Notes under the pieces: generated by a model | What the model was told of the DNA's origin: nothing | The model's input: the letters and a program-made list of their open reading frames with translations, nothing else | The model's database searches: none | Source of the DNA: Rhodoferax sp. | GTDB lineage: Bacteria > Pseudomonadota > Gammaproteobacteria > Burkholderiales > Burkholderiaceae_C | Length of the DNA: 51,937 bases | Assembly (NCBI GenBank): GCA_030645355.1 | Contig: JAUSNJ010000078.1 | Location: 1-51,937, forward strand | Direction: 5' to 3' | Part shown: piece after piece, positions 27,601 to 36,874 of the stretch | Numbering within the stretch: the first letter of the stretch is position 1 | Layout: the number at the start of each line of letters is the position of its first letter | Program-made: the position numbers and the translations under genes

Positions 27601-27876
27601 TTCGAGCGCCCCATTTGCGCTCTTTCCAATCGTGCTGGCATCACGCCACGCGGCATCGCCGACTTTGAAGTCATGGGCCGCATCCAGTTTGACGTTCAGG
27701 TAATACGCATTGCAGCTGTACTGAAATGCCGAGTCATCCTGCGCAGCCCAGTTGTTCATCGTGCCGCGCAGATACAACGTTGTGTCGCCCAAAGGGCTCG
27801 GTTCGCACACACCCTCGGAGCCGGCGTGTACTACGCCCGCGAGAAGGCCGATGGCCAGTGCTATCCAGTACTTCAT
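24700..27876 (-). CDS. GH13 glycosidase fused to a C-terminal endonuclease/exonuclease/phosphatase (EEP) domain
   Basis: 1058 residues from the ATG at 27876 (AAGGA nine bases upstream). Order: signal peptide to about residue 19; an N-terminal glucan-binding-like beta domain (LYLRGTMNNW, HDFKVGDAAW); a second beta domain; the GH13 barrel with Asp522 (AGWRMDVAP), Glu551 (TVAETWF) and Asp616 (SSHDQ); a short C-domain; and from about residue 800 a complete EEP domain with GYNIRC (Asn808), GLQE (Glu846), NTHFDH (His937), LTGDFNAR (Asp971, Asn973) and SDHFPLV (Asp1047, His1048). Both active sites look intact. The GH13 part is closest to neopullulanase/cyclomaltodextrinase-type enzymes. EEP domains cut phosphodiesters or phosphomonoesters with Mg2+. 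There is no stop or frameshift at the junction. Confidence 0.92.
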   Translation of the reverse strand: MKYWIALAIGLLAGVVHAGSEGVCEPSPLGDTTLYLRGTMNNWAAQDDSAFQYSCNAYYLNVKLDAAHDFKVGDAAWRDASTIGKSANGALEAGAKGNLRLTFAGEQTLKLAFESGKPRLTLGPKNFVDPNARTVTDPVALSLQFDSRALAHKKPFGAVVAGTAIDFSVSALPGVSKITLVVEKRRLEGNQEVLEYPELGRMSLMKSASSPREIWSSSYVFDSVSVYGYWFEVEVGSATYVLQNNRDPVYWTREKGSGGVGSVEFKPAASRSIRRFRQTVFDAAFKVPDWAPDVVYYYIFPERFRNGNPANDPKPGAAKYHDHTVELHRNWNDKPWVPGTGDGSDAHFNNDFFGGDLEGIIQKLDYIQELGANTLYMTPIFKAASNHKYDTADYKMVDPGFGTNADFTRLTAEAAKRGIRVLPDTSLNHTGNDSVYFNRFGNHGSAGAFQGGKINPQSPYADWYTLDASQSDPAKQYKGWVDVADLPELNKASRGWRDFAYGANDSVMKTWLDRGAAGWRMDVAPWVPDDFWREWRSAIKTHRPDALTVAETWFDASKYLLGDMFDSTMNYIFRNAVLDYAAGGKARSLYPNIELMREAYPPQAFYALMNLLSSHDQARALHQFGWHADTTDAGTIAQARQRLKLAVLFQMTFPGAPTVYYGDEVAVTGGDDPYNRATYPWADQGGKPDADMLATFKQLIALRKQHAVLRRGTLDAPLHVDDHSIVLLRQLGSSVAITATNNALTAQTVTVQLPPGVHVDRFTDALGGPSVDVARGKVTLTLPALFGAVLLGTQSAQPPEAVRVMGYNIRCGSCERESDVNHWSRRKHLVANVIKNAHADVIGLQEAELFQVHDLVSLLGDFDWVGVGRDDGREKGEINAVLVRRSALSIASHKTLWLSQTPEAVSRGWDALLNRTVTVLALRSRATGRGVNFLNTHFDHAGVAARNESAKLMERLVQSLGVNQPVILTGDFNARSDFAGYKNLTGPLRDAATASQAPPTGGNITFNGFGRDVQADNKIDYIFVSPGVEVKTHRVVTDLHNGLYPSDHFPLVVDILLH
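27208..27260 (+). repeat. Dispersed short repeat, copy 2 (inside a coding region)
   Basis: From GCTATCAAATACATAGCTAG to GCGAGGGCTAGAGG. It lies inside the GH13-EEP gene, near residues 205-225, read in frame as part of a loop of the second beta domain (around SSPREIWSSS). Confidence 0.55.
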
Positions 27877-27931
27877 TGAATGCATTCCTTGAGATGTGAG
27901 CACCCACCAGATGGGGAGCGGGTCTCGGCAA

Positions 27932-28822
27932 CTAGCCCTTGACGCCGCCCGAGGTCAGCCCCGAGACAATCCAGCGCTGCGCGGCCAAAAACACCAGCGT
28001 GATCGGAAGGCCCGACAACACGGCAGCCGCGGCAAAGTCACCCCACAGGTAACGCTGCTCGTACAGGTAATACTTGGAGCCCACCGCCAGCGTCAGGTTG
28101 GGTTCTTCGCGCAACAGCACGGAGGCAATCGGGTACTCGATGATGGTGCCAATGAAGGCCAGCACAAAGACCACCATCAGGATCGGAACGGCCATCGGCA
28201 ACAGCACCTTGTAGAAGGCCTGCCAGGACGTCGCGCCATCGACCTTGGCGCACTCTTCAATCTCGGTGGGGATGGTCTCGAAGTAGCCCTTGATGGTCCA
28301 GATGTGCATGGCCACACCACCGATGTAGGCCACGATCAGCCCGCCATGCGTTTCAATGCCCAGCCAGGGAATGACGCCACCAATGGCTTCAAAAATGGCA
28401 TAGATGGCCACCAGGGCCACGGCCACCGGAAACATCTGCAGCAGCAGCATGCTGTTCAGAATGGTGGTCTTGAACCGAAAGCGCAGACGCGCAAAACCGT
28501 AGGCCGCCGTCGTCGAAACGCTGACGATCAGCAGCGACGAAATCGTCGCAACCTTGATCGAGTTCCACAACCACAACAACACCGGAAACGGTGGTTGCAC
28601 CACCACGCCATCGGCCTGGGTGTGCGCAAAGCCGAGCGCCAGCTTCCAGTGCTCCAGGCTGATTTCAGCCGGGATCAGGGAGCCGGTTGCAAAGTTGCCG
28701 GGCCGCAGCGAGATGGACACCACCGCCAGCAGCGGGAACAGGGTGATGGCGATCAGCACCCACAGGCCAACGTGCGCCGCCACGATGCGCCAGCGCTGGC
28801 TTTTACCGGTAACAACGGCCAT
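27932..28822 (-). CDS. malG: Maltodextrin ABC transporter permease MalG
   Basis: 296 residues with six predicted membrane segments, the MalG size. The EAA loop reads [21 protein letters not shown], where MalK docks. The C-terminus [14 protein letters not shown] is the MalG-type ending. It forms the inner-membrane channel with MalF. It starts two bases after malF ends and is followed after about 55 bases by the GH13-EEP gene. Confidence 0.96.
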   Translation of the reverse strand: MAVVTGKSQRWRIVAAHVGLWVLIAITLFPLLAVVSISLRPGNFATGSLIPAEISLEHWKLALGFAHTQADGVVVQPPFPVLLWLWNSIKVATISSLLIVSVSTTAAYGFARLRFRFKTTILNSMLLLQMFPVAVALVAIYAIFEAIGGVIPWLGIETHGGLIVAYIGGVAMHIWTIKGYFETIPTEIEECAKVDGATSWQAFYKVLLPMAVPILMVVFVLAFIGTIIEYPIASVLLREEPNLTLAVGSKYYLYEQRYLWGDFAAAAVLSGLPITLVFLAAQRWIVSGLTSGGVKG

Positions 28823-28824
28823 GG

Positions 28825-30231
28825 CTAATGCCCTCCCTTGTGTGGATCATTGGACTGCGACAGCTTCAGGTTGACCAGGGACAGGATGGCCACCAGGAAG
28901 AAGATGACGGTGGATATGGCGGCCGCCAGGCCGAAGTTGGCCCCGGCGTCGGTGAAGGCAATGCGGTAGGTGTAGGACACCAGAATGTCCGTGGTACCGG
29001 CCGGCAGCTTGGTGTTCAGGTAGTCGGGCCGGCCATCGGTCAGCAGGCTGATCAACACAAAGTTGTTGAAGTTGAACGCGAACGCAGAGATCAGCAGGGG
29101 CGTCAGCGGTTTGACAATCAGCGGCGCGGTGATGCGCCAGAAATTGGTCAGTGGCTTGGCGCCCGCAATGGCGGAGGCCTCATACAGATCGGCCGGAATG
29201 GATTTGATCAGCCCCGTACACAGCACCATGATGTAGGGATAGCCCAGCCAGGTGTTGACGATCAGGATCATGGTCTTGGCGAGCAGCGGGTCGGCAAACC
29301 ACGCGGGCTTGACGCCAAACACGGCGTCCAGAATGGCGTTGATCTCGCCAAAGTTCTGGTTGAACAAGCCCTTGAACACCAGGATGGAAATAAAACCGGG
29401 CACGGCATAGGGCAGGAACAACAGCGTACGGTACAGCGTGCGGTATTTCAGCGCTTCCCAGTTCAGCAACACGGCCAGCGTCATGCCAATGGCGGTGGAG
29501 AACAGCACGGTCAGGCCGGCAAACACCACCGTCCAAATGAAAATGGACACAAACGGCCCACGCATATCGGCGTCGCCAAACAGGCGCGCGTAGTTGGCAA
29601 AGCCGACGCCGACCTTGAAGCCGGGTTGCAGGCGCTCACCCTTGGCATCTTCAAAGTAACCGGTGTCGCGGTTAGGTGCGTAGACCGCCCCATCTGCCAA
29701 ACGTTTGAGTGCACCACCGGTCTGTGCCTGCCACAGCGGCTCGAAGACCGCGAACTCATGCAGGCCGGCGTAGATCAGGGTGCTGTGGTCCGGCAAGCTC
29801 AGACGCAAAGCCATCAACGCGCTACGTTGCTCTATGGTCTGGCGCAACGTGAACGCCGCACCCAGCACGGGATTGCCCGCCACTGGTTGCATGGCAACCG
29901 GCTCGGTCGCGGCTTTGGCCAGGGCAATGGCTGGCGAGAGATAGCGCTCGCCCGACGCGCCATCGCCTTGTGGCGTCAGCAGAACGCGCACGGCATCACC
30001 ATCCGGGTGCACGCTAAAGCCAAAGGCCCGGTTTTCGTTGACGTCCGCCTGGTCCAGCAGGTATGCGCGGGCCCGCTCTTCGCTCAGCAGGTTGCTGGCC
30101 GAGTAGTTGGTAAAGCCGATCTGGACGGTGTAGACCAGCGGGAACGCGACGAATACCAGCATCGCCAAGACACCGGGGAACAGATAGCGCCAAGCCTGTG
30201 TCTTGGATGAGCGTGTGGTTTTTGCTGTCAT
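28825..30231 (-). CDS. malF: Maltodextrin ABC transporter permease MalF
   Basis: 468 residues. After the first membrane segments ([20 protein letters not shown]) there is a large periplasmic loop of about 150 residues, the P2 loop specific to MalF, then the core membrane domain with EAA loop [21 protein letters not shown]. The P2 loop and order malE-malF-malG support maltodextrin rather than a generic sugar transporter. The gene starts one base after malE ends. Confidence 0.96.
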   Translation of the reverse strand: MTAKTTRSSKTQAWRYLFPGVLAMLVFVAFPLVYTVQIGFTNYSASNLLSEERARAYLLDQADVNENRAFGFSVHPDGDAVRVLLTPQGDGASGERYLSPAIALAKAATEPVAMQPVAGNPVLGAAFTLRQTIEQRSALMALRLSLPDHSTLIYAGLHEFAVFEPLWQAQTGGALKRLADGAVYAPNRDTGYFEDAKGERLQPGFKVGVGFANYARLFGDADMRGPFVSIFIWTVVFAGLTVLFSTAIGMTLAVLLNWEALKYRTLYRTLLFLPYAVPGFISILVFKGLFNQNFGEINAILDAVFGVKPAWFADPLLAKTMILIVNTWLGYPYIMVLCTGLIKSIPADLYEASAIAGAKPLTNFWRITAPLIVKPLTPLLISAFAFNFNNFVLISLLTDGRPDYLNTKLPAGTTDILVSYTYRIAFTDAGANFGLAAAISTVIFFLVAILSLVNLKLSQSNDPHKGGH

Positions 30232-30232
30232 G

Positions 30233-31410
30233 TCACTTCACCAGCATGCGTGCGGCGGCGCCATCGAGCGCCTCCTTGGGGGACTGGCGGCCCTGGCTGA
30301 TGGCTTCCAGCGCGGCGTCCATGGCCGGGAAGAAGCGACCCAGCTCCGGGATGTTGGGCAGGGGCTCGCCGGTGCGGGCGTTTTCCATCGTGGCCCGGAT
30401 ATTGGCGTCGCCCGACAACTCGGCAAAGTACGCCTTGTTAGCCGGCGTGCCCAGGGGCACATCGGCAGAGATCATCTTCAGGCTGTCGACGCGCAGCAAG
30501 TGGTTTTCGATGAATTCACGCGCAATGTCCTTGACCTTGCTGGGCGCGGCAATCATGCAACCCAGCACCCCGACAAACGACTTGGACGGTTTGCCGGGGA
30601 TGACCGCCGGCACCGGGGCCACGGTGAAATTGATCCTGGCCTTGCGGGCGTTGTCCCAGGCCCAGGGGCCGGTGATCATCATCGCGACTTCGCCGCGGGC
30701 AAACCCGGCTTCCATTTCGGCGTAACGCGCGCCGCGCGGCATGTAGCCCTCTTCGATCAGACGCGACAGCATGGTGGCGCCTGCCAATGCGCCTGCGGAG
30801 TTGACACCCACGATGGATGGGTCCAGCTCGCCCGAGGCGGTGCGGCCAAACACTTCGCCTCCGGCACCTGCAAGCATGGGCCACGTGAAGAAGGACTTGT
30901 TGTAGTCCCACAGCAGCGCCTTCTTGCCCTTTTTGGCCAGCTCCTTGTCCAGCGCCATCACTTCGTCAAAGGTGGTGGGCACGATCTTGACCAGGTCGCG
31001 ATTGACGACCAGGCCGACGGCCTCAATCGCCAGCGGATAGCCCCAGACCTTGCCCTTGTAGGTGAAGGCCCTCCAGGCGGAATCGTCAATGGCGTCACGC
31101 ACCCGCTTGGGCGGATGGATGGGCACCAGCAAGCCCGAGCGCGCCCATTCACCGGTGCGGTCGTGCGGCCAGCAAAAAATATCGGGGCCCTTGCCCGCAG
31201 CCGCTGCGGCTTGAAACTTGTCGGTGGCGCCTTCGGGGTGTTGCACGACCACCGTCACACCCGACTCTTTGGCAAACGCATCGCCCACTTTTTGCAGACC
31301 GTTGTAGCCCTTGTCACCGTTGATCCAGACCAGCAGTTTGGGTGCATCTGCGGCCTGCACGGGCAAGGCCAAAGCAGTTGCCAGGGCGGCCCATAAAACC
31401 TGAGCCCGCA

Positions 31411-31414
<4 letters not shown>
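30233..31414 (-). CDS. malE: Periplasmic maltodextrin-binding protein MalE
   Basis: 393 residues with a signal peptide (VLWAALATALALPVQAADA) and the family-1 solute-binding fold, including LLVWINGDKGYNGLQKVGDAF, MITGPWAWDN and GVLGCMIAAPSK, which align with E. coli MalE. It delivers maltodextrins to MalFGK. Its start codon overlaps the malK stop (ATGATG); either ATG could be used, both with GGAG just upstream. Confidence 0.95.
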
Positions 31415-32520
<1,106 letters not shown>

Positions 32521-32599
32521 GCTATACCTCCGTTCCGCACCCAGGCTGCGAATTTCCATGAATCATTCAGCCCGGTCAAAGCGACGCAAAGCATCCCTG

Positions 32600-32628
32600 A
32601 GTATACTCATCAAAAAGTAGTAATACAA
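32600..32628 (-). promoter_or_regulatory. Sigma70 promoter of the malK operon
   Basis: On the minus strand TTGTAT (32628-32623), a 17-base spacer and TATACT (32605-32600). It is the best promoter in the locus and lies about 80 bases before the GTG of malK. The -35 box is inside the operator at 32616-32630. Confidence 0.7.
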
Positions 32629-32630
32629 CA
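32616..32630. promoter_or_regulatory. Putative sugar-regulon operator over the malK -35 box
   Basis: AGTAGTAATACAACA, 10 of 12 arm matches to TGTAGT-n3-ACTACA. Its overlap with the -35 element and spacer is the geometry of a repressor site. Confidence 0.65.
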
Positions 32631-32702
32631 CAGGGAAAACACCAAAACCAATGCTGAAAATCGTAGAAATAGCCAATTTTTAAAGGGTTTACCCGGATAA
32701 TT

Positions 32703-32717
32703 TGTATTATTACTACT
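32703..32717. promoter_or_regulatory. Putative sugar-regulon operator between malK and the MATE gene
   Basis: TGTATTATTACTACT, 10 of 12 arm matches. It ends 17 bases before the MATE start codon and is 87 bases from the malK-proximal site, about eight helical turns. Confidence 0.55.
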
Positions 32718-32734
32718 TATTAAAACCAACCAAA

Positions 32735-34114
32735 ATGCCGCATCCCCAATCAAATCAACCCGCACATCGACCGCGCGTACTGGCTGTCGCCTGGCCCCTG
32801 CTGGCCGAACTGGTGCTGGGCTTTGGCGTCGGCTTTGTCGGCATGTGGCTGGTCTCCAAAGAGTCGGACACCGCGTCCGCCGCCTTTGGCCTGGCCAACC
32901 ATGTGCAAGGCGCGTTCTTCTTGCTGTTCCGCATCATCAGCATGGGCGTGGGGGTGGTCATCACCCAAAACCTGGGTGCCGGCAACCGCCGCGATGCCGA
33001 CCGCACGGCGCTGGCCAGTCTGGGCGCCAGCACCTGGCTGGGACTGGGCAGCGCGCTGGTGCTCTTTGCGGCCACCAACCCACTGCTCACCGCCATGCAG
33101 GCCACAGCAGAGGTGCGCGAACTGGCGGCCCCCTACCTGCACGTGCTGGCCTTTGCCCTGTTTCTGGACGCCTTCAATGCCAGCATGGCCGCCGTGATGC
33201 GCTCGCACCTGCACACGCGCGAGACCATGCTCAACATCCTGTCCATGCATGCGCTGCACATCGCCTTGTGCTTTGTGCTGATGCGCGGCGCGGGGCCGAT
33301 TGCGCCGATGGGCATGGTGGGTTTTGCACTGGCATTGGCGGTCAGCCGGGCCTTTGGCCTGGGGGTGCACCTCTGGCTATGGCGCGCGGTGCTGGGCTTG
33401 TTGCCGACCTGGCGCGACGCCGTGGTGGTCCAGTGGGACACACTGAAAAGCTCCATCGCCATCGGTCTGCCCGGCGCCGCAGAGGCCATTGCCTACCGCA
33501 TGGCCATGCTGGTGTCCGTGACCGTGGTCTCGGGCATGGGCACGACCGAACTGGCCACGCAGGGCTATGCCATGCAGATCATGAACGTCATCGTGTTGTC
33601 GACCGTCGCCCTGGGCTTTGCCGGCGAGATTCTCGTCGGACACCTGATTGGCGCGGGCGAGCTGCGTGCCGCCTGGCTGCTGGTGCGCAAATGCTTATTC
33701 TGGGGACTGGGGATTTCACTGACGGTGGCCATCCTGACCGCGGCGAGCGCCCCCTGGACCCTGCGCCTCTTCACCAGCGACCCCGCCATCATTGCCCGAG
33801 CGACCACGCTGCTGTGGCTCACGGTGCTGCTGGAGCCCGGGCGGACGTGCAACATCGTGGTCATCACCGCACTGCGGGCCGCCGGCGATGCGCGCTTCCC
33901 GGTACTGGCCGGGGCAGCGTCCATGGTGGTGGTCATGGGTTTTGGGTCGTGGTTTCTGGGCGTGCAACTGGGCCTGGGCCTGGCTGGCGTGTGGATCGCC
34001 TACGCACTGGACGAGTGGGTGCGCGGTGCCATCATGACCCTGCGCTGGTTCCGGCTGGGCTGGGTCAAACAGGCCGTTGCGTCACGCAGGCAGGTGAGCC
34101 GACGGCAGGGTTGA
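32735..34114 (+). CDS. MATE-family multidrug/metabolite exporter
   Basis: 459 residues from the ATG at 32735. Twelve predicted membrane segments, with LLAELVLGFGVGFVGMWLVS and the repeated GVVITQNLGAGNRRDADR / FAGEILVGHLIGAGELRAAW loops that mark the two halves of MATE transporters. The family exports organic cations and other metabolites by H+ or Na+ antiport. It is divergent from malK and shares its control region. The last 12 codons coincide with copy 1 of the 38-bp repeat. Confidence 0.9.
   Translation: MPHPQSNQPAHRPRVLAVAWPLLAELVLGFGVGFVGMWLVSKESDTASAAFGLANHVQGAFFLLFRIISMGVGVVITQNLGAGNRRDADRTALASLGASTWLGLGSALVLFAATNPLLTAMQATAEVRELAAPYLHVLAFALFLDAFNASMAAVMRSHLHTRETMLNILSMHALHIALCFVLMRGAGPIAPMGMVGFALALAVSRAFGLGVHLWLWRAVLGLLPTWRDAVVVQWDTLKSSIAIGLPGAAEAIAYRMAMLVSVTVVSGMGTTELATQGYAMQIMNVIVLSTVALGFAGEILVGHLIGAGELRAAWLLVRKCLFWGLGISLTVAILTAASAPWTLRLFTSDPAIIARATTLLWLTVLLEPGRTCNIVVITALRAAGDARFPVLAGAASMVVVMGFGSWFLGVQLGLGLAGVWIAYALDEWVRGAIMTLRWFRLGWVKQAVASRRQVSRRQG
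34072..34109 (+). repeat. 38-bp palindromic repeat, copy 1
   Basis: Identical to 35123-35160 at 36 of 38 positions. It has internal symmetry CCGT-n4-TCAC-n8-GTGA-n4-ACGG. This copy forms the 3' end of the MATE gene. Confidence 0.8.
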
Positions 34115-34127
34115 CAGGGAAAAGCAC

Positions 34128-34153
34128 AAAAAAAACGGGGGGCCAAGCCCCCC
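34128..34153 (-). terminator. Rho-independent terminator of the PEP-CTERM gene
   Basis: Seven-bp all-GC stem (GGGGGGC/GCCCCCC, loop CAA) followed on the minus strand by eight Ts, 22 bases after the stop codon of the PEP-CTERM gene. Confidence 0.85.
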
Positions 34154-34174
34154 AAAGATCAGTGCATCCAGATT

Positions 34175-34858
34175 TCAAGAATGCTTGAATTTGCGACGTG
34201 TCAGACCAAGTGCAGCCAGTGCGAGACCGACCAACGCGAGTGATTCAGGCTCGGGAACGTTTGACGGCCCGGTCACGAAGGTCAAATTGGTCAAGGTGTT
34301 TGCCAAACCACCAGATACTTCGAAAAACGAAATGTCGTTGGTTGCGGTCTGAATCCCACGGAAAGCGCCGGCGTTGTATCCATCGGGCGTAACAATGTCT
34401 GCCAAGAGGGAGAGATTGTAGGACTCCAACACTTGCATGGAGCTGTTGTAGGCGGTAATGAACAGGTTGGGCACGCCGAAGCTGTAATTCGCGTAGTTCA
34501 TGAAACCACCTACCGCCGATACTGGACCATCATTGAATGCAAACAGCATGGAATCGGCACTGCCATTGAGCCCTACGTACTTCATCGGGGTGCCCCAAGT
34601 TCCATTGTCCAATAGGCCCCATCCGTTGTAGTTGAAATAGAGCCCATTCGTAGCGCTGCTTGAAGCGACCGTCACATCTTCACCAACAGCTGCGCCAAGT
34701 TGAACTGGGCCGATAACGCCATACTGGTCTGCTTGATCGCTGAAATCAATAACAGTTTCGCCTGCCAGAGTGTCTGCCGTCAGAAGGGTTGCATGAGCAG
34801 AAACTGAAGCCAAGAGGCAAATCAATGCCATTGACGCGAGAGTAGTAGTGCGTTTCAT
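34175..34858 (-). CDS. PEP-CTERM sorting-domain protein
   Basis: 227 residues from the ATG at 34858. A signal peptide (LASMALICLLASVSAHA) and a C-terminal tripartite sorting signal: VPEPESLALVGLALA, a hydrophobic segment, and the basic end TRRKFKHS. Such proteins are processed by exosortase at the inner membrane and exported to the surface or matrix. The middle is Asn/Ser/Gly-rich with few charges, as in many of these proteins, and gives no functional clue. No exosortase gene is in the window. Confidence 0.85.
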   Translation of the reverse strand: MKRTTTLASMALICLLASVSAHATLLTADTLAGETVIDFSDQADQYGVIGPVQLGAAVGEDVTVASSSATNGLYFNYNGWGLLDNGTWGTPMKYVGLNGSADSMLFAFNDGPVSAVGGFMNYANYSFGVPNLFITAYNSSMQVLESYNLSLLADIVTPDGYNAGAFRGIQTATNDISFFEVSGGLANTLTNLTFVTGPSNVPEPESLALVGLALAALGLTRRKFKHS

Positions 34859-35170
34859 CGTTATTTCAGTTGGGTTTGAGAAAGGAAGCAACCTTTACGT
34901 GAGCAAGAATCGCACCCACAACTTCCAATTGCAAAAAGTCCAATGGAAACAATCACTTAACTTCTTAAAAGCTTAAGCCTGCGCAATGCAAGTGTAAACT
35001 TTTCCGACATGAATCGGATGGCAAATAGCCACTTTTTCGTTGTCGTCCCAAGAATCGACGGCACAACGACAAGTCAGGTACCGAACTCAGCAGCACTCAT
35101 CTTGGGGCAATGCGCAGACACTGGCCGTTGCGTCACGCAAACAGGTGAGCCGACGGCAGGATCCGCGGTC
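34859..35170. other. Gene-free stretch upstream of the PEP-CTERM gene
   Basis: About 310 bases. The first half is AT-rich and should contain the PEP-CTERM promoter. The second half has a small palindrome (TCCGA-n6-TCGGA near 35008), an inverted repeat TTGTCGT/ACGACAA near 35040-35070, and copy 2 of the 38-bp repeat. Confidence 0.6.
35123..35160 (+). repeat. 38-bp palindromic repeat, copy 2
   Basis: Second copy of the element at 34072-34109, same orientation, differing by GG to AA in the centre. It lies 10 bases after the stop of the 112-residue gene. Confidence 0.8.
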
Positions 35171-35509
35171 TTAGTCAAAAAAGTTGTCCAGATCGCTCTG
35201 GGAGAGCTTGCCCCCTTCGCCGGGGTCGGCGGCCTCCTGGCCTGCAGCTTCACCGCCAAGGAGCGATGCGCCGTCAGCGCTGGGTGGACCTTCCACCAGT
35301 TCAAGGTGGCGCGGGTCCACGCGAAACAGGCGCAGCTCCAGTTTGGCACCGTCCTGCGGAAAATAGACTGTGGGCTTTCTAACAAGATTGCTGTCGGTTT
35401 GAACCACGCCAATGCGTCCAGCAAGACCTTGCCGGTCGCGTGGTGTCAGGACAGCCAGACGCTCTTGCGTGAAACGCACTTTTGCGTCCCGTGGAAACTC
35501 AATGCTCAT
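35171..35509 (-). CDS. Hypothetical protein, 112 residues
   Basis: Not recognised. The first 75 residues look like one small folded domain (VRFTQERLAVLTPRD, LFRVDPRHLELVEG); the rest is Gly/Ala/Glu-rich and probably disordered, ending LSQSDLDNFFD. That ending resembles the short SQxDIDxLF motif at the N-terminus of FliM/FliN and some signalling proteins, so it may be a docking peptide. Start at the ATG at 35509 without a strong ribosome site. Codon use fits the genome, which supports a real gene. Confidence 0.55.
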   Translation of the reverse strand: MSIEFPRDAKVRFTQERLAVLTPRDRQGLAGRIGVVQTDSNLVRKPTVYFPQDGAKLELRLFRVDPRHLELVEGPPSADGASLLGGEAAGQEAADPGEGGKLSQSDLDNFFD

Positions 35510-35579
35510 GGGTTCATCTTACGGCAAACGGCCACCCCTAACGCGGGCCGTTTTGTGCTGAAGTCTAGAATCTGGCTGC

Positions 35580-36119
35580 ATGAAATCCGCACTCCTCATC
35601 ATCGACGTTCAACAGGCACTGTGCCGCGGCCCGGAGGCTGCATTCGATATCGACAACGTGGTTGATCGCATCAATGCGGTCGCTGCCACTGCAAGAGCAG
35701 TGGGGGCACCGGTCGTTCTCATCCAGCACGAGGAAGCTGACGGGCCGCTGCAATTTGACTCTGCTGGCTGGCAGCTCTACGAGCGGCTGGCCGTGCACCC
35801 GCAGGACATCCGGGTTCGCAAGACGGCCACCGATTCATTCCACCACACGCAGCTTCAGGAACTGTTGCAAGTGCGGGGCATTGAAAATCTCATCATCTGC
35901 GGCTTGCAGAGTGAATTTTGTGTGGATTCAACCGTGCGTGGCGCTCTGGCCCACGGCTATCCGGTGACACTGGTCTCGGACGGCCACTCAACATTGGACA
36001 ATGGCGTTCTGCGCGCCGCGCAGATCTCGGCCCACCACAACGCGACACTCGTCAACCTGGGTAGCTACGGCCCCAGGGTGACCGCAATAGCCGCCAACGC
36101 AGTCAGCGTCGTGCATTGA
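35580..36119 (+). CDS. Isochorismatase-family cysteine hydrolase
   Basis: 179 residues. Catalytic triad of the family: Asp9 (LLIIDVQQ), the Lys in RVRKTATDSF, and Cys in ICGLQSEFCVDSTVR. Members hydrolyse isochorismate, nicotinamide or small amides; the short length fits the amidase-like group, and the substrate is not predictable. It ends 39 bases before the halohydrin-dehalogenase-like gene on the same strand, so the two may form an operon. Confidence 0.88.
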   Translation: MKSALLIIDVQQALCRGPEAAFDIDNVVDRINAVAATARAVGAPVVLIQHEEADGPLQFDSAGWQLYERLAVHPQDIRVRKTATDSFHHTQLQELLQVRGIENLIICGLQSEFCVDSTVRGALAHGYPVTLVSDGHSTLDNGVLRAAQISAHHNATLVNLGSYGPRVTAIAANAVSVVH

Positions 36120-36158
36120 ACCCGCGTCAAGTCCCGACCGCCTTTCATAGGAGCACCC

Positions 36159-36842
36159 ATGTCCCATCCAAGCCTTCTGGGCAAGCGGGTGTTGATCACC
36201 CAGGCGGACCAATTCATGGGGCCTGTCCTGTGCGAGGTTTTTGCCAGCCACGGTGCCACCGTCATCGCGAGTACCGCAGCACTGACAAGCGCTGACGCAC
36301 CAGCAGCCATGGTTGCGTCGGCGGGTCGGGTGGACCTGCTGATTGCCAACCTTGCGATACCCGCGCCCACGACGGCTGCGGCGGAGGTCACGGATGAAGA
36401 ATGGGACGATACGTTCAATGCTCTGGTCCACCCCCTTCCCCGCCTGGTACGCGCAGTCTTGCCCGACATGATCGCGCGGCGGGCGGGCAAGATTCTGGTC
36501 ATGGGCAGCGCGTCGGCCCTGCGGGGCATGAAGCGGGCATCCAGTTATAGCGCAGCGCGCGGTGCGCAATTGGCGTATGTGCAAGCGGTCGGGGTGGAAG
36601 TCGCTGTCCACAACATTCAAGTGAATGCCATTGCACAGAATTTTGTTGACAACCCGACCTACTTCCCGCCGGAGGTTCAGGCCAATCCCCGGTTCCAGGA
36701 GCGCCTGAAGCGTGAGGTTCCACTGGGGCGGCTGGTGGGCGCTAACGAAGATGCAGAGTTTGCTGCCTACCTGTGCAGCGATGCGGCCAACTGCTTTGTC
36801 GGCCAGGTCTTTCCCGTCTGCGGCGGGTGGGTGCCCCGGTAA
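36159..36842 (+). CDS. Halohydrin dehalogenase-like SDR-fold protein
   Basis: 227 residues. The short-chain dehydrogenase fold is clear, but the Gly-rich NAD(P) motif is replaced by LITQADQFMG, which fits T-x4-F-x-G (Thr14, Phe19, Gly21). The active site is Ser117-x12-Tyr130-x3-Arg134, with Arg instead of the usual Lys. These two motifs together are the ones used to recognise halohydrin dehalogenases, which use Ser-Tyr-Arg and a halide pocket in place of the cofactor to interconvert vicinal haloalcohols and epoxides. Length fits the HheA-HheG range. A cofactor-free SDR of unknown function remains possible. It should be cytoplasmic. Confidence 0.8.
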   Translation: MSHPSLLGKRVLITQADQFMGPVLCEVFASHGATVIASTAALTSADAPAAMVASAGRVDLLIANLAIPAPTTAAAEVTDEEWDDTFNALVHPLPRLVRAVLPDMIARRAGKILVMGSASALRGMKRASSYSAARGAQLAYVQAVGVEVAVHNIQVNAIAQNFVDNPTYFPPEVQANPRFQERLKREVPLGRLVGANEDAEFAAYLCSDAANCFVGQVFPVCGGWVPR

Positions 36843-36874
36843 GGGATAAACCAGCCGCTGGGCGCCGCGCTCGC

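Noticed and set aside
36159..36842. Ordinary 3-oxoacyl-ACP reductase (FabG-like) annotation
   Set aside because: The Gly-rich cofactor motif is absent and YxxxK is YxxxR; the halohydrin dehalogenase motifs fit better.
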